A DNA stretch of 64,000 bases from Talaromyces rugulosus (GCF_013368755.1 NC_049562.1:4836001-4900000), one strand, 5' to 3'; numbered from the stretch's first letter, positions 11,114 through 22,293 are shown. Numbers and translations: made by a program. Notes: a model not told the origin generated them from the letters alone.

Positions 11114-13151
11114 TCATGTGCAGACAGTAGTTGAGCTAGACAGGGGCCATTGTCTGCTTTTTCCCGCCCCGACGCGATGATCCCGACGTGTTGCTAGAGA
11201 TTGGTTCAAGAGCCATTTCACGTCCTCCAAGTCAATGACAATCAAACGGCTACTTAGCTCATCCCACAACATGTTGCGCCACTCACAGTCGCCGTGGATC
11301 ATCCCATGCGAGCGGAGCACCGCCAGGGCTTTCTCGCGCTCCTGGTGGAAGAAACTCGAGTTTTCGTCGTTGATGACGTGCTGAAGCCTGCTTCCTGACC
11401 AGCTCAGGATCATCATATGCTCCATTAGTTGACCGTGGTACCAATATGAGACTCGTGGCGTAAATGTCCCAAGACAGACGGGGATCTGTTTTCCCTGCAG
11501 GCTCCTGAGATAACGATAATTGTCTGCCTCTGTTTGAATGAAATGATGTTTGTCTGCCGTGGTAGCCTTGATTATCACAGTGTATCCGCGTAATAAAAGA
11601 GTAGCTTTGATGAGGTAACCCGTCCGACCGCAGACGTGGAGTTGTTCAAACCCATGGTTTCGGTTTCGGGCAAGTTGACGGTGAAGACGGCGTGTGAACT
11701 CCCGTGGTCCCATGGAGTGTCTCTGTCCACCGTGGAGTTTCCAGTTGGGGCATTCTTTATCCAGAGGGTCTCGGTTGACCATGCCGCGGATACAGGCAGT
11801 TGTGCAGTAGGGTCGTGTAGATTGTCCGCCTTTCCGAGAGGTCTGTTTGTTGTCTGTGCTTTCACTTTCCTTAGTCGATTGACATCGTGTATCGTGTGTC
11901 TTCGGCTCTCGTTTCCAGTGCGAGGCTCGATAATTGGAGGCTGGCGGGTCGTTACGGAGTGTTTCAGGGATTTTTCTCAACACATTTAAGTATTCGACCT
12001 CCCAAGTCTTTAGCTTGTCGTCTGCCACATCATGCCACTCTTGAGATGGGGCTTCGGCGGCCAGCGCTTGAAGAGTGAAGGCAAGCATCTGACCAATGGC
12101 TGTCCGGTGGAGGCGCAACTCATCGTTCACCTGCACGTCTTGATTCGGGACACACAAGAAATATCGAACAACTGTGGGATCGTCCTTGGGGATATTGAGA
12201 AAAACAAAAGCCTCCCCCCCGTGCAGATGTAGCCGTATTGAACTCCACTGTCGATCATGTATGAGAATATCTGAGTGATCACTGCGGCGATGAGGTAGGT
12301 GGCATAAAACTCGAACGTGTCGCCTTCCTGGCCAATTACATCCCGATCGAGATCCATCTGGTGTAGACCAGCCACCAATTCGGGGATTGTCACCTTGTGT
12401 GGCGCTTTGAACTCGACTGCATACACCGGTTCTTTTCGCTCGTCGGCCACAATGTGCACGCAGGACTGGTCGGCGCGGCGATTGCGTCTTCGTGCCCTCC
12501 TCCCTTTCCTGGTGTTTGGTAGTCGCACGTCCTGAAGATTCATCTGCCCCAAGCTATTCTCAAGCAAGGTTTCCGCTGGGTTGGCGCGGTCATAGAAGGT
12601 GACTCGACCCTGGATGCCAAACTCGTGTCGAAGGGTTTCGTCATCTTGTAACTTCTCAATCGCCATCTCGACAAAGGTGTCGACCGTCCTGCGCTCAAAG
12701 TTCTGTAGGGAGTCTTCTGAATAAATCGGCTTGTTCTGGATAGTCATAGCAACATAGTCTAGCTGGTTATCAGATGGGAAGAGCGGACGCGAGGTAAAGG
12801 CGGCCGTGCGGCCGAGTTTCTTCCAGACTTGTTCTTGGAGTCGGGAGAAGTCAAGCCAAGGGACAATGCGATGGGGATAGAGTCGGTTGACAGGGTCAGT
12901 CGCGTCACCTTGGGTCGTGAGGGTCGCTTTCGTCTCAACTCGAATCGCCTGAGATAGAGAGTTGTGGCAGCGATCGAGAAGGTGAGACAGTGTGTTGGGT
13001 TGCACCCGTAATTCTGCTTCTTTTTGACGCCTTTCTGCTTCTTCCTGACGCCTTTCTGCCTTTTTGTCTCTTCCTGATGTCTTTTTGCCTCTTCTCGCGC
13101 CTCTCTCACTTCCTCAAGCTGACGCCGTAGCTCGGCGATTGTTTCCTCCAT
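11114..13151 (-). pseudogene. Nuclease-like plus kinase-like fusion family protein, frameshifted
   Basis: Three overlapping reading frames together give one protein of about 670 aa. It starts with a Glu/Arg-rich coiled coil (MEETIAELRRQLEEVREARE) and continues with VQPNTLSHLLDRCHNSLSQA and a domain containing PVYAVEFKAPHK, whose E-x-K in a beta-strand context resembles a PD-(D/E)XK nuclease core. After a basic linker comes a kinase-like C-terminus with HGDCEWRNMLWD and VIDLEDVKW, in the places of HRDxxxxN and DFG. I know this as a multi-copy uncharacterised family of Eurotiales. It is broken by a frame change near 13060 inside a 21-bp repeat that encodes the coiled coil. A second lies in a C7 run at 12214-12220 (G7 on the coding strand), where five G would keep TGEAFVFLNIPKDDPTVV in frame. 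It sits alone between core genes, which suggests an inserted copy. Confidence 0.75.
13017..13075 (-). repeat. 21-bp tandem repeat coding for coiled coil
   Basis: On the minus strand the unit GCAGAAAGGCGTCAGGAAGAA recurs with small changes, encoding AERRQEE heptads. The frame change of the host pseudogene falls at the upstream edge of the repeats, a place where replication slippage is expected. Confidence 0.6.
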
Positions 13152-13858
13152 CCTTGTCGAAACCAGCGTTAGCAGATAATCGAGGGACGGGAGTTTGAAG
13201 TCAACGCAGCGGGGGTCGGGACATCAGGAAACATGTGTATTGTGCACGTGCCGAAAAGACTAGTTATATTTTGTTTGTTTTTATAATATCACGATTCACA
13301 GGTCCCCCACATTAATATGCTATTGTTGTAAACAGTGTAAACAATGTCAACGGCTAAACCAAGAACAGTTAGAGCCCCCGCATAAAGCTTTTCTTCCCAC
13401 CACAACAAAAATCTCTTCCTCCAACAACACGCCACCCTTTACAGATGCACTGCGTTTACTATTGCAGCTATGTCTATTTTCGATACGCCTTCACTGGCAT
13501 ATCCTAAGGGTGGTAGATCCAACCTTTCACCCTGTATCTGCTGCTCTGGATGGAAACATTTGACACGAGCAGTTCGTTTTGTGGTGATACATTCTGCTAT
13601 CTGCAATCCTGGATTTAAGATAAAGTTCATAAACATAGCCCATTCGCACAAAAAGAGTGCTTTGAGGACATCCGCCGTCGCAAGGCCTCTCCTTAATATT
13701 CGTAGATGAAGGGCTCTGGAGACGACTGACACCAGTCAGTCTCAACTGTCCGGATGAAGTGTCCTTGGCGGAGAGATAGCCAACGTACACCGCTGCCTAT
13801 ATATGCCACTGCTTAGATGAAGACAGCCATACTGCATTGTTCTTTCTTTCAGGTCCCT
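13152..13858. other. Intergenic region
   Basis: About 0.7 kb between the pseudogene start and the cyclophilin stop. Short overlapping open frames on both strands near 13440-13790 have no recognisable domain. No RNA gene seen. Confidence 0.5.
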
Positions 13859-14459
13859 TCAATCTTCGGTTCCTTCCTCCACGATGCGCGCCTTGACAAT
13901 CTTGACTGGATCTTGAGGCCTGTCCTCACCGTCTGTTTTCACCAATCCCATGCGCTGGATAACCCTCATCCCGCTCTTGACTCTCCCGAATATTGTGTGC
14001 TTGCCATCCAGCCAAGGCGTGGGAGCCAGGGTGATGAAAAACTGGCTGCCGTTGGTGTTTGGTCCGCTGTTGGCCATGCTCAGGATCCCAGCTCCCGTAT
14101 GTTTCAGCGATGCATGGATCTCGTCTTCGAATTTCTCGCCGTAGATGGAGCTTCCTCCTCGGCCGGTGCCGGTAGGATCGCCGCCTTGAATCATGAAGTT
14201 GGGAATGATGCGGTGGAAGACGATGTCGTTGTAGTATCCCCTCTGGGCAAGGGTTGCGAAGTTTTTACAGGTCTGTAGTACAAAAAGTCAGCAATTTGTG
14301 TATTAATCGAGATCCATTCAGTAATCTTACCTTTGGGGCATGTTCATTGTAGAGTTCCACGACAAATGAACCCTGGCGCGTCACAAGTCAGTCGCAGACA
14401 TAAGAGTAAAAGAATACAGCACATACCATGGTCGTGTCAATAGCAATGTCGGTAGCCAT
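13859..14459 (-). CDS. cyp1: Cyclophilin, peptidyl-prolyl cis-trans isomerase-like 1
   Basis: Small single-domain cyclophilin of 162 aa, the length and sequence class of PPIL1, a spliceosome-associated prolyl isomerase. Three exons: 14459-14427, 14372-14331 and 14272-13859, with good GT-AG borders and phase 0 throughout. It starts [19 protein letters not shown]. The active-site stretches are [14 protein letters not shown], with the catalytic Arg, then GSQFFIT and [10 protein letters not shown]. There is no signal peptide, so it acts in the nucleus or cytosol. It is divergent from the signal peptide peptidase gene, with about 320 bp between the two starts. Confidence 0.93.
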
Positions 14460-14778
14460 GATTTCTATCAAGCAGATCTTTCGGGCTTCTTTTGTGTTGA
14501 ATGAATAAGTGCAAAGTCGCGAGTAGTCTTTGGTCGTCAGTCAAAAAGGAACTGGCGGGGAAGGTTTTCTGATGTTTTTAGACCTGTCCGGCTCTCCGCA
14601 CTTGGCGCCAGCCTGTCGTCGGCGCGCAATAACATTTTCTGTCCGCAACTTCCAAGTTCCAACACCACCATTTCTCCAGTCTCTCATCAGGGAAGATATT
14701 CGCAATTATAAAACTTCGAAATATATAGGCTTCTATCCAAATTTCTAGACCGCTCGACGGTCGACGTGCGCCCCCGTC
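14460..14778. promoter_or_regulatory. Shared upstream region of cyclophilin and signal peptide peptidase genes
   Basis: The two ATGs are 319 bp apart on opposite strands, so both promoters lie here. No TATA box is obvious at a usual distance. Confidence 0.5.
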
Positions 14779-16572
14779 ATGGCCGAACCTAGCTCGGCGA
14801 TCCAGCTCGTTGAGCAGGCGTTCGACCAATTCCTCGTTATGCGACCCATCCTACTCACCTACACGCACTTGATTCTATCAGCCTTACTACCGATTTACGC
14901 AGGAGCTCACGCTTCTCTTTCTAGGCCCTCGTCAGCGGCCAAACCGAAAAAGAAAGCCAAGACCGCGGATGAAGACGAAGAGGACGAAGACGACGATGAA
15001 TGGAGTGATAAAAAGCCCAAGATGGAAGGACTGGAGCCCTCGGATGCTTTAATATTTCCTCTGGTGGCGGGGTTGACACTGGGTGTTTTATATTTCATCA
15101 TAAAGTGGCTAGAGGACCCTGCAGTTCTCAACAAGATCTTGAGTTTTTATTTTTCCCAAATGGGCCTCTTTTTCACGACCACCTTCCTGGCCGACGGTCT
15201 GGCTGTTGCGCGCTCATTCGTTTTCCCTGCGAGCTATAGCTCCAGAGGTAATCAGTGGAAAGTTGAGCAATCAAATATGCTTTCTATAGCATCCAAGGGA
15301 GCAAACAACCAGGCTAGGGCCGAGCGAAAATCCCCGCTTCCAGGCCTCCTTGGAGCCATTCCATTACCCACTGCTGTACTCGGTTCTCTATGGACAATAC
15401 GTGGCTTGGTGTATCAAAAACTACGGCTCCGCCTAAAAGTGCGCAACCTTGCCAATATCAGAACGCGGTTTGGTATTCTAGATGTCATCGGAGCAGGCAC
15501 TGCACTGGTTGCGGTTGCATACTTTGCATTTGTTGCGAAACCCTGGTGGATGACCAACCTCTTAGGATTCAGCTTCTGCTATGGCTCTTTACAGTTCATG
15601 TCGCCATCGACTTTTCTGACTGGTTCCTTGATCCTGAGCTCTCTGTTTTTATACGATATTTATTTCGTCTTCTTCACCCCTTTGATGGTGACTGTGGCAA
15701 CCAAGCTGGATGTGCCCATCAAACTGTTGATTCCTCGTCCTGCCGACCCTGGTTCTGATTCCAAGGAACTTTCTCTGGCCATGCTAGGGTTAGGCGACAT
15801 CGTCGTCCCGGGAATGATGATCGGACTAGCTCTACGCTTCGACCTTTACATGTATTACAAATACAAGAGCTCGCAGAAGACCGCGAGCGCCAAGTCGGAG
15901 CAAGATGATACGAAACCAATCTACCAAAACGCGACTGGAAAATGGGGCGAGCGATTCTGGACTTGCTCTAATCCTGTTCAATCTTCATCACTCGAACCTC
16001 CTTACTCTGATGCGCAGGCATTCCCCAAACCTTATTTCCATGCCAGTATCGTTGGTTACATAGTCGGCATGATTACAACCCTAATGGTGATGCAGTTCTG
16101 GAACCATGCTCAGCCGGCCTTGCTTTATCTAGTCCCGAGCGTTCTCATATCGTTGTGGGGTACTGCCATTTGCAGAGGAGAACTAGGCTTCATGTCTGCC
16201 TTTTCAGACATTAGCGAAGACTCTGAGGATGAGCCAAGCAGTGGGAAAGACGCGGAAAACGAAAACGCAAAACCAGAAGAAAAGCGGGGGTTGTTTGCGC
16301 GGATTTGGTCGGGGGATGTCAAGACCCCATTTGAACAGACCGAACCAAGCAAAGACAATGATCTCCAGAAGAAGGAAAAGGAAAAGGAAACACCAAATTC
16401 GACTACCAAGACCGAGTCAGGTGATCCCAAGGTTGCTCAGAATATCTCTAAAGGGGAGCCTAAGAAAAAGGATGATGCAAATGAAAGGCATATATTTTCG
16501 TTGTCGATATCCTTACCAAAAAAGGTATTGGGTTCTCAAAAGACTTCTAGCGAGGGTACTGGTACTGATTAA
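14779..16572 (+). CDS. sppA: Signal peptide peptidase (intramembrane aspartyl protease, A22B)
   Basis: Polytopic ER protease that cuts leftover signal peptides and short membrane tails inside the membrane. The 597-aa single exon has all three signature motifs: LFLYDIYFVF (Asp293), LGLGDIVVPG (Asp340) and QPALLYLVP (PAL at 446-448). Multiple membrane helices are visible from residue 20 onward. A Lys-rich then very acidic loop (about residues 55-80) and a long charged C-terminal tail rich in Lys/Glu/Ser (about 470-597) are additions typical of fungal members. In A. nidulans and A. fumigatus the SppA protease takes part in processing the SREBP regulator SrbA in hypoxia; applying that here is inference by family. 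It is convergent with the Rrp43 gene, with about 150 bp between the stops. Confidence 0.93.
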   Translation: MAEPSSAIQLVEQAFDQFLVMRPILLTYTHLILSALLPIYAGAHASLSRPSSAAKPKKKAKTADEDEEDEDDDEWSDKKPKMEGLEPSDALIFPLVAGLTLGVLYFIIKWLEDPAVLNKILSFYFSQMGLFFTTTFLADGLAVARSFVFPASYSSRGNQWKVEQSNMLSIASKGANNQARAERKSPLPGLLGAIPLPTAVLGSLWTIRGLVYQKLRLRLKVRNLANIRTRFGILDVIGAGTALVAVAYFAFVAKPWWMTNLLGFSFCYGSLQFMSPSTFLTGSLILSSLFLYDIYFVFFTPLMVTVATKLDVPIKLLIPRPADPGSDSKELSLAMLGLGDIVVPGMMIGLALRFDLYMYYKYKSSQKTASAKSEQDDTKPIYQNATGKWGERFWTCSNPVQSSSLEPPYSDAQAFPKPYFHASIVGYIVGMITTLMVMQFWNHAQPALLYLVPSVLISLWGTAICRGELGFMSAFSDISEDSEDEPSSGKDAENENAKPEEKRGLFARIWSGDVKTPFEQTEPSKDNDLQKKEKEKETPNSTTKTESGDPKVAQNISKGEPKKKDDANERHIFSLSISLPKKVLGSQKTSSEGTGTD

Positions 16573-16719
16573 CCTACATGCAACTAAACGGCGTTACTTA
16601 GCATGTTGCATTTCCGGCGCTTGGATGACTGGTCTCGCATCTAAGATTATATAATAATAATATTTACTATATATGTAGAATGAATTGGTACCGTTTATTG
16701 ATTTTAACTATCTAATGAT

Positions 16720-17940
16720 TCATTGTAACCCTTGTAGTATCGCCTTGACCTGTTTCTGTCTCTGCGTAGAAATATCAACCAACGTCCGGAGATCGTCACG
16801 GCCAACAGACAGGCCTCCATTCTTCTCCATGCTGACAATCTTTGTCACACCCTTTTTCTCATCTTGATCAATTACGATACATATCCGCTCCTGGCACAAG
16901 TTCTCTTCGAAGCCATCTGGATCAGCCAAGATCCATGTCTTTTGCTCACTAGATGTTTGTTTGGCTATGCCATTTTCAGCGTCCGGAAGGACGACGGCAC
17001 GCCAGTCTGCGGCAGCATCTGCCTCGAAGACAGAGAACGAGCTTGCGATTGGAAGACCACGAAGGTTGAGCTTCTTCGCTTCCGAAGCTTCATCCGAGCA
17101 CAGGATCATGTCATTATCCACATCCCACCAAGCCTTGGGTAGTCGTGTGTCGCGCAAAGCAGCAAGAACAGCAGCCCATGCTGCGTCGAAAGGGTTCCCA
17201 GAAAGTGAAATCATCATCACGTCGATATAGAGTACCCAGAACCCCCTAATTTCTGGTTCGGGACTTACTGAGTCTTCGTCCCCCGCGGTATCCGTTTCCA
17301 TTTCGGTATCTTGGCCCGCCTCTTGACGCCCAATGGCGTCAAAGTCTGGGGGGTGGTACCATATTCGTAGATCATCTGCGCGTACAATATTGGAGCTGTG
17401 CAACATCGATAGGAGTTGGTGTGAGAGCGACTGCGCCAGGGCTGATGGAGGTGCACCTGGAATGAAGCCAGGCGCACACCCTGTGCTCAAAGAAAGATTT
17501 GGGACGACAAGGTTGAGGTCCCTGATTTGGCTGTCATCGCAATCTTCATCTTCGTCGTCCTCGCCGCTATCATCATTGTCTGGCTGGGTCTTTCTTCGTT
17601 TTGTTCCGCTAAAAGGTGCAGAAACTCCCCAAGACGCAATGTCTTCTGTGTGTAGGATTTCGGCGCGGACCCCGCATACTGCAGCAGTGTCTCCTATCCT
17701 GACGACAGCACTGCCGTTAGTGTGTGTTAAGGAGCCAGAGTTGGCAGACGTTGCCCTAAACTCTAGCGGCTTGCGGCCGTTGGCTCGTAGCGGCGATTGT
17801 TGACTCGAAGGAGGCGGCGACAGGTGAGCAAGAAGATAGGCGTGAGGTTGCAGGCGCGCGAATTGAGAAGGTGGGAGGGACAGCGACGGTGGTGAAGGAC
17901 CTGGTATAACCGGAGCTCCGGCTGTAGCACTGGCTGCCAT
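16720..17940 (-). CDS. RRP43: Exosome core subunit of the RNase PH fold (Rrp43-like)
   Basis: Non-catalytic ring subunit of the RNA exosome, which degrades and trims RNA in nucleus and cytoplasm. The 406-aa single exon reads FARLQPHAYL, then ANGRKPLEFRATSANSGS and NGSAVVRIGDTAAVCGVRAE, the RNase PH N-terminal fold closest to Rrp43/EXOSC8. An acidic insertion (about residues 125-140) separates the N-terminal sheet from NLVVPNLSLSTGC. LYIDVMMISLSGNPFDAAWA matches the central part of the family. The protein lacks a typical phosphorolytic site, as expected for Rrp43. The start is at 17940; the frame is open 10 codons further up but with no ATG. Confidence 0.85.
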   Translation of the reverse strand: MAASATAGAPVIPGPSPPSLSLPPSQFARLQPHAYLLAHLSPPPSSQQSPLRANGRKPLEFRATSANSGSLTHTNGSAVVRIGDTAAVCGVRAEILHTEDIASWGVSAPFSGTKRRKTQPDNDDSGEDDEDEDCDDSQIRDLNLVVPNLSLSTGCAPGFIPGAPPSALAQSLSHQLLSMLHSSNIVRADDLRIWYHPPDFDAIGRQEAGQDTEMETDTAGDEDSVSPEPEIRGFWVLYIDVMMISLSGNPFDAAWAAVLAALRDTRLPKAWWDVDNDMILCSDEASEAKKLNLRGLPIASSFSVFEADAAADWRAVVLPDAENGIAKQTSSEQKTWILADPDGFEENLCQERICIVIDQDEKKGVTKIVSMEKNGGLSVGRDDLRTLVDISTQRQKQVKAILQGLQ

Positions 17941-19538
17941 TATTTCCAGTGATTCTCGAATGCGATGCAACCCAGGAGTCGAATCGTCGCTCTTTGGCTG
18001 AAAAAGTGCCTGGCAGTTCTTTCGATTTGATGTGGCAGAATAATTTCAACCTGAAGGCGGTGACATTAGGAAGCCAATCAGACAAGCTTGAGCATCCACC
18101 GTTTACATCATTGCGTCGAGTAGAATAAACCTGTTGTTCACTGACCGGTCGACCTTTTCCAAAGGCCTCAAGTGCAGCTGTCTTCCTTCTAGCAGAAGAG
18201 CAACAATGCGTCTAAAGTCGTGTGTCTAAGACCGTCGTCACTCCAGATGTCGTGCCTTCCTCTTTGGCAGCCGTCACGTGACATCCCCTCTGTTGACGAC
18301 GGAAAACGCGGCTTCCACCGGCACATGCGACCTATTTTTATCCAGAATCTAGCTCACCACGAGAGCCTTCTTTCTCGTTGTGCACTGCACAAGATGCGAT
18401 TTTTAGTCCGGCCCAGGACGAAGCACTTCGTCCTACCCACATGATACATCAACGATTCCTCACGCTTTAATTGCTAGTGCCCGCCATCCGCAACTGGGCT
18501 GGGCCAATGGGCGGGCCAGTCACTTCACTTGCGCACGCCGGCGTCGATATTCCTCACGCTACTGCAGAGCTTGGGCCGCTATCACTTTTGGACTGCTCTC
18601 TGTCCGCCTGATTTGCCCTCGTCGTTTCTCATCAGCGGCTAATACGAATAGTCCATTCGCTCGCTGGTCTCTCATGTCGACTCGTTCATCAATCATGATC
18701 GACGGCCGTTTAGCAAGCAGTGCAGCACTCGACATGCGAATCTGACTGGGTGATCGCCTTGGGCTAAAGGGCCACTGCTTTTAGTCGAAGACGCAGGCGG
18801 CATGGCTTGACCAATATGGACGACTCGGGTGGGATATCCTTGGTACCGTCGCGCAGCCACTGTGACCCTAAAGTCGAGCTCGGCATACGGCTTCTCTGTC
18901 ATTTGTCGACTGGCCTCGAGAAGTATCTTTGGACTGCATATTGCCGTCGTCCTCCCGCAGGAGCACTGCTATTTTTGGCTGCTCAGAGTGCGCAGGTTTT
19001 GGCACATTCGGAAGAGATCCCGGTCAAATGCTCTCTCTAGCTTCTAGGGCCCAGAATAATAATGCTGCTGTTGCACCAGTCTAAAGCTTCCCCGCTCGAT
19101 CCGGGAAAATAATACATTTACGGAGGCTTTCCCAACACGAACCTCTGCACGCACCTTCCACGTTGTCGACCTTGGAAACTCACCTGCCCTTCTGTCCATG
19201 AGAACGACGGCCAATGATCTAGCTTGCATGAGTGCTTGATGCCTCTTTTTCTCCCTTTTAATGTTTCTCATATCCACGCATTAATTACTTAGCAGCTATT
19301 TCTTTGACCGCCTGGTCAGCGTGACCCGTGGATTCTGGAAATCCTAGGCGAACCTCACCTTATATTTTGGAATCATTCTTACAGGAATAACCCACGCGAC
19401 TGCCAGAAAAGCGCTCATGAGCTTCCGGTCCTAACAGTCTCGATTTTGCACTGGTACGATCGGGTGTGAACGGTATTGAAAAGCTCGAAACCTGAACACC
19501 ACCTCAGATATCGACGTTGACGAACAAAACCCGTCAAG
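17941..19538. other. Intergenic region
   Basis: 1.6 kb between divergent starts (Rrp43 and the ferric-reductase-like gene), so it must hold both promoters. There is a CCAAT-type site at 18510-18520. No open frame has recognisable content and no RNA gene is seen. Confidence 0.5.
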
Positions 19539-21821
19539 ATGTCTAGCAATATCCTTGATTCCCTAGTTTCGCTGGCGAAACGCATCAATATCCCGATTAC
19601 AGCCTCGATAACGGCCCACGACCAAGCTGAGATGCAAAGAGACCCATGGGCGCAGTCCGGGAAATATGCGCTGGCATGGGTATACTTCAGCGTTGTCCTC
19701 GTTGTTCTCACTGGTCTGGTTCGCGTATTTCATCTCTTGGGTGATCGCGTGCGAATTGCTATCTACAAGGAACCGGCTGTCAAGTCTCCTACGAGTGGTT
19801 CGGAACACGAGCTTCCAAGCGCTGCTACCGACAGTTCGACCAAGAAATTTTTCCCACCGCAGGGTCCCCTTCCCTCAACTCGTGCGCAAGGGTCATCTAC
19901 TGTGGCGCCTTTGAATAATATCGTTGCGTTTTTTCGCTGGATATTCTACAGACCGATTCCAACCTTGAGAATTGGAGGCTTGCATCTCGTTTTTCCGCCT
20001 CTCGCAGTCATTGTCATCGTCTCTATCGCGCTCATCTTCATCGTGATCTACTGTTTTGTTCCTCAACCGCTATACTTTTCAAGTATCGCTCTGGGTTCCC
20101 CGCCATTGGCTATCCGAGCAGGGATGATTGCGTTGGCGATGATTCCTTGGATTGTTGCGATGGGCACCAAACCCAATGTCTTAACTTTGGTAACTGGAAT
20201 CGGCCATGAACGTCTCAATGTTCTTCATCGATGGCTTGGATATCTCTGCCTCCTCATGAGCCTTGTCCATATGATTCCCTTTTACGTCACCCCAGTATGG
20301 AAAGACGGCGCATACGCCATGTTCAAACAAAGCCTTGTCCCACAAGGCGTGCATATGTATATTTATGGCAGTGGAATCGCAGCATTTGTTCCATTAGCTG
20401 TTCTCTGCATTCACTCCTTGTCTTATATTCGTGCAAGAACCTATGAACTATTCGCCTATTTGCATGGACCGATCGCGGTGGTGTTTATAGCCATGATGAT
20501 TTGGCACACCAAGAATTTTCTTCTTTCCTGGAACTATCTCTGGGCCACCATTGCCGTGTGGTTTTTCTCATACTGCATTCGAGGATTCTGGCTGAATTGG
20601 TTCAGTCCTCTGCGCTTCTCATGGTTGATTGGCGAGGAGTCTGCAGTCACCATACTCCCAGGAAACGCAGTGAAAGTCACGATACCAACGCAGATGCGGT
20701 GGAGGCCCGGACAGTATGTGTATCTGCGAATGCCGGGAATTTCGCCATTGGAAAACCACCCATTCACAATAGCCTCGCTTTGCAGCGATGACTTTCCATC
20801 AAATTACGGCCCAGAATATCGCGACATGGCCGTTGTCTTTCGACCTTTTGGAGGATTTACACGCAAGGTCTTAGAAACTGCGAGGAGAAAGGGGCCGTAT
20901 AAAATCTATCGGGCTTTCCTCGATGGACCATATGGCGGAATGCAGCGAGAGCTGGCCGCATTTGACGACGTTGTGTTCTTTGCAGGGGGTAGCGGCATCA
21001 CTGCGATTGCTAGCCAGTTACTCAATCTGATCAAGAGAATGAGGGATGGCAATGCTGTCACTGCCAATGTCCGAGTCATATGGTCACTCAAGACCCCCGA
21101 GACCATGGAGTGGTTCAAAGAAGAGTTGAGAATTTGCAGAGAGTTCGCTCCTCCAAACTCTGTCCAATGCAAGTTCTACTTGACAAACTCGGACTCGGAC
21201 AAAGAAACCGCTACACAGGTAGTAAATGAAATTATCCATGGGTTGCCCAGCAAACGCAACTCGGCTTGGATTCGCGAAGAGGCCGGTGGGGACCCAGAAC
21301 GGGAGAAAGAGCTCAGGCGTGAGAACGAAGATGCTATCACCGCCCTTCCTGGTGCTTATATACCTCCTGGAGGTGCCGGCCCGAGTCGACAGGCATATCC
21401 TGTATATCCGCCTTACGATCCATACGCACCTTATGCTTATCCGGCTACGCAGCCGAGCCCGCAGAGCGGCCACTATAATAATAACTTCGATTTCGGATTT
21501 CAACAAGCGCAGCAACAATATCCGCCAAGTCCACAGCCTGCACCAGCTCCTCTTCAACAGAGCAGAAGCACCCTAACACGATTCGCCTTTCTTCCACGGC
21601 AAAAACAGGACAGCTGGCGCACCGAATACGGACGGCCTGATATTAAAGCCATGCTTCTCGAACAATCGAAAAGTTGGGGCCGACGCACTTGCGTCTTTGT
21701 CTGCGGACCACCAAGCATGCGAGTCGAAGTAGCCAATACAGTGGCTCGGCTACAGCAGCTTGTCCTGAGCGACCGCACCAAAGACGAAATTTTCCTTCAT
21801 GCGGAGAACTACGCATTATAG
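19539..21821 (+). CDS. Ferric-reductase-like transmembrane flavocytochrome (FRE/NOX superfamily)
   Basis: 760-aa single-exon membrane protein that should carry electrons from NAD(P)H through FAD and two hemes across a membrane. There is a predicted membrane segment at about 44-63, then a multi-helix ferric-reductase domain. Candidate heme ligands are His230 (HRWLGY), His244, His309 and His323 (IWHTKN). The FAD site is HPFTIAS (407-413), the NAD site GGSGIT (483-488), and the C-terminal CGPPSMR motif is present. A Pro/Tyr/Gln-rich low-complexity insertion (about 620-675) lies inside the reductase domain and is unusual. It may be a metalloreductase or a superoxide-forming relative; lack of iron-gene neighbours leaves this open. 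Confidence 0.88.
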   Translation: MSSNILDSLVSLAKRINIPITASITAHDQAEMQRDPWAQSGKYALAWVYFSVVLVVLTGLVRVFHLLGDRVRIAIYKEPAVKSPTSGSEHELPSAATDSSTKKFFPPQGPLPSTRAQGSSTVAPLNNIVAFFRWIFYRPIPTLRIGGLHLVFPPLAVIVIVSIALIFIVIYCFVPQPLYFSSIALGSPPLAIRAGMIALAMIPWIVAMGTKPNVLTLVTGIGHERLNVLHRWLGYLCLLMSLVHMIPFYVTPVWKDGAYAMFKQSLVPQGVHMYIYGSGIAAFVPLAVLCIHSLSYIRARTYELFAYLHGPIAVVFIAMMIWHTKNFLLSWNYLWATIAVWFFSYCIRGFWLNWFSPLRFSWLIGEESAVTILPGNAVKVTIPTQMRWRPGQYVYLRMPGISPLENHPFTIASLCSDDFPSNYGPEYRDMAVVFRPFGGFTRKVLETARRKGPYKIYRAFLDGPYGGMQRELAAFDDVVFFAGGSGITAIASQLLNLIKRMRDGNAVTANVRVIWSLKTPETMEWFKEELRICREFAPPNSVQCKFYLTNSDSDKETATQVVNEIIHGLPSKRNSAWIREEAGGDPEREKELRRENEDAITALPGAYIPPGGAGPSRQAYPVYPPYDPYAPYAYPATQPSPQSGHYNNNFDFGFQQAQQQYPPSPQPAPAPLQQSRSTLTRFAFLPRQKQDSWRTEYGRPDIKAMLLEQSKSWGRRTCVFVCGPPSMRVEVANTVARLQQLVLSDRTKDEIFLHAENYAL

Positions 21822-22293
21822 GCTAAGCATGTCGTAGCAGCGGAAACAGACCGCACTTCTACTTTTTTGGTTCCAGTATATATTGCAGATAGATTGCTGC
21901 AGCCTTTGTGTTGAGATGTCAAGCATAAGCATTCAAGGTTGGCGCATATTGTACATTCAATGTTTTTTTTTGTTATTGATATTTCCTCTGTTTCCTTCAT
22001 CTTTGAGCGCGATAGGATACCCGTTGAATTTATTATCTACTATACTTAAATTCCTGGGCTCATCCGTACTCCATAGCAGGCTGTACCTCTTGAGTCAGAC
22101 AAGACAGACAGTGCAGAAAACAAAACAAAAGAACTCTATATCGTAATGGGTATCTGATGCATCTATCAGACAAATGCGGTATAAAATAAAAAGAAGAGGC
22201 CAGCGGCAGCAGCGCAATAGAAAAAGGCCGCAAAGCACAAAAAGGAAAGTCTATGAAATAGATTAGGCTGCCATACAATAGCGCCTGTGGTTT
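21822..22293. other. Convergent 3' spacer
   Basis: 472 bp between the convergent stops of the flavocytochrome and acetyltransferase genes. It is AT-rich and presumably 3' UTR sequence. No other feature is seen. Confidence 0.5.
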
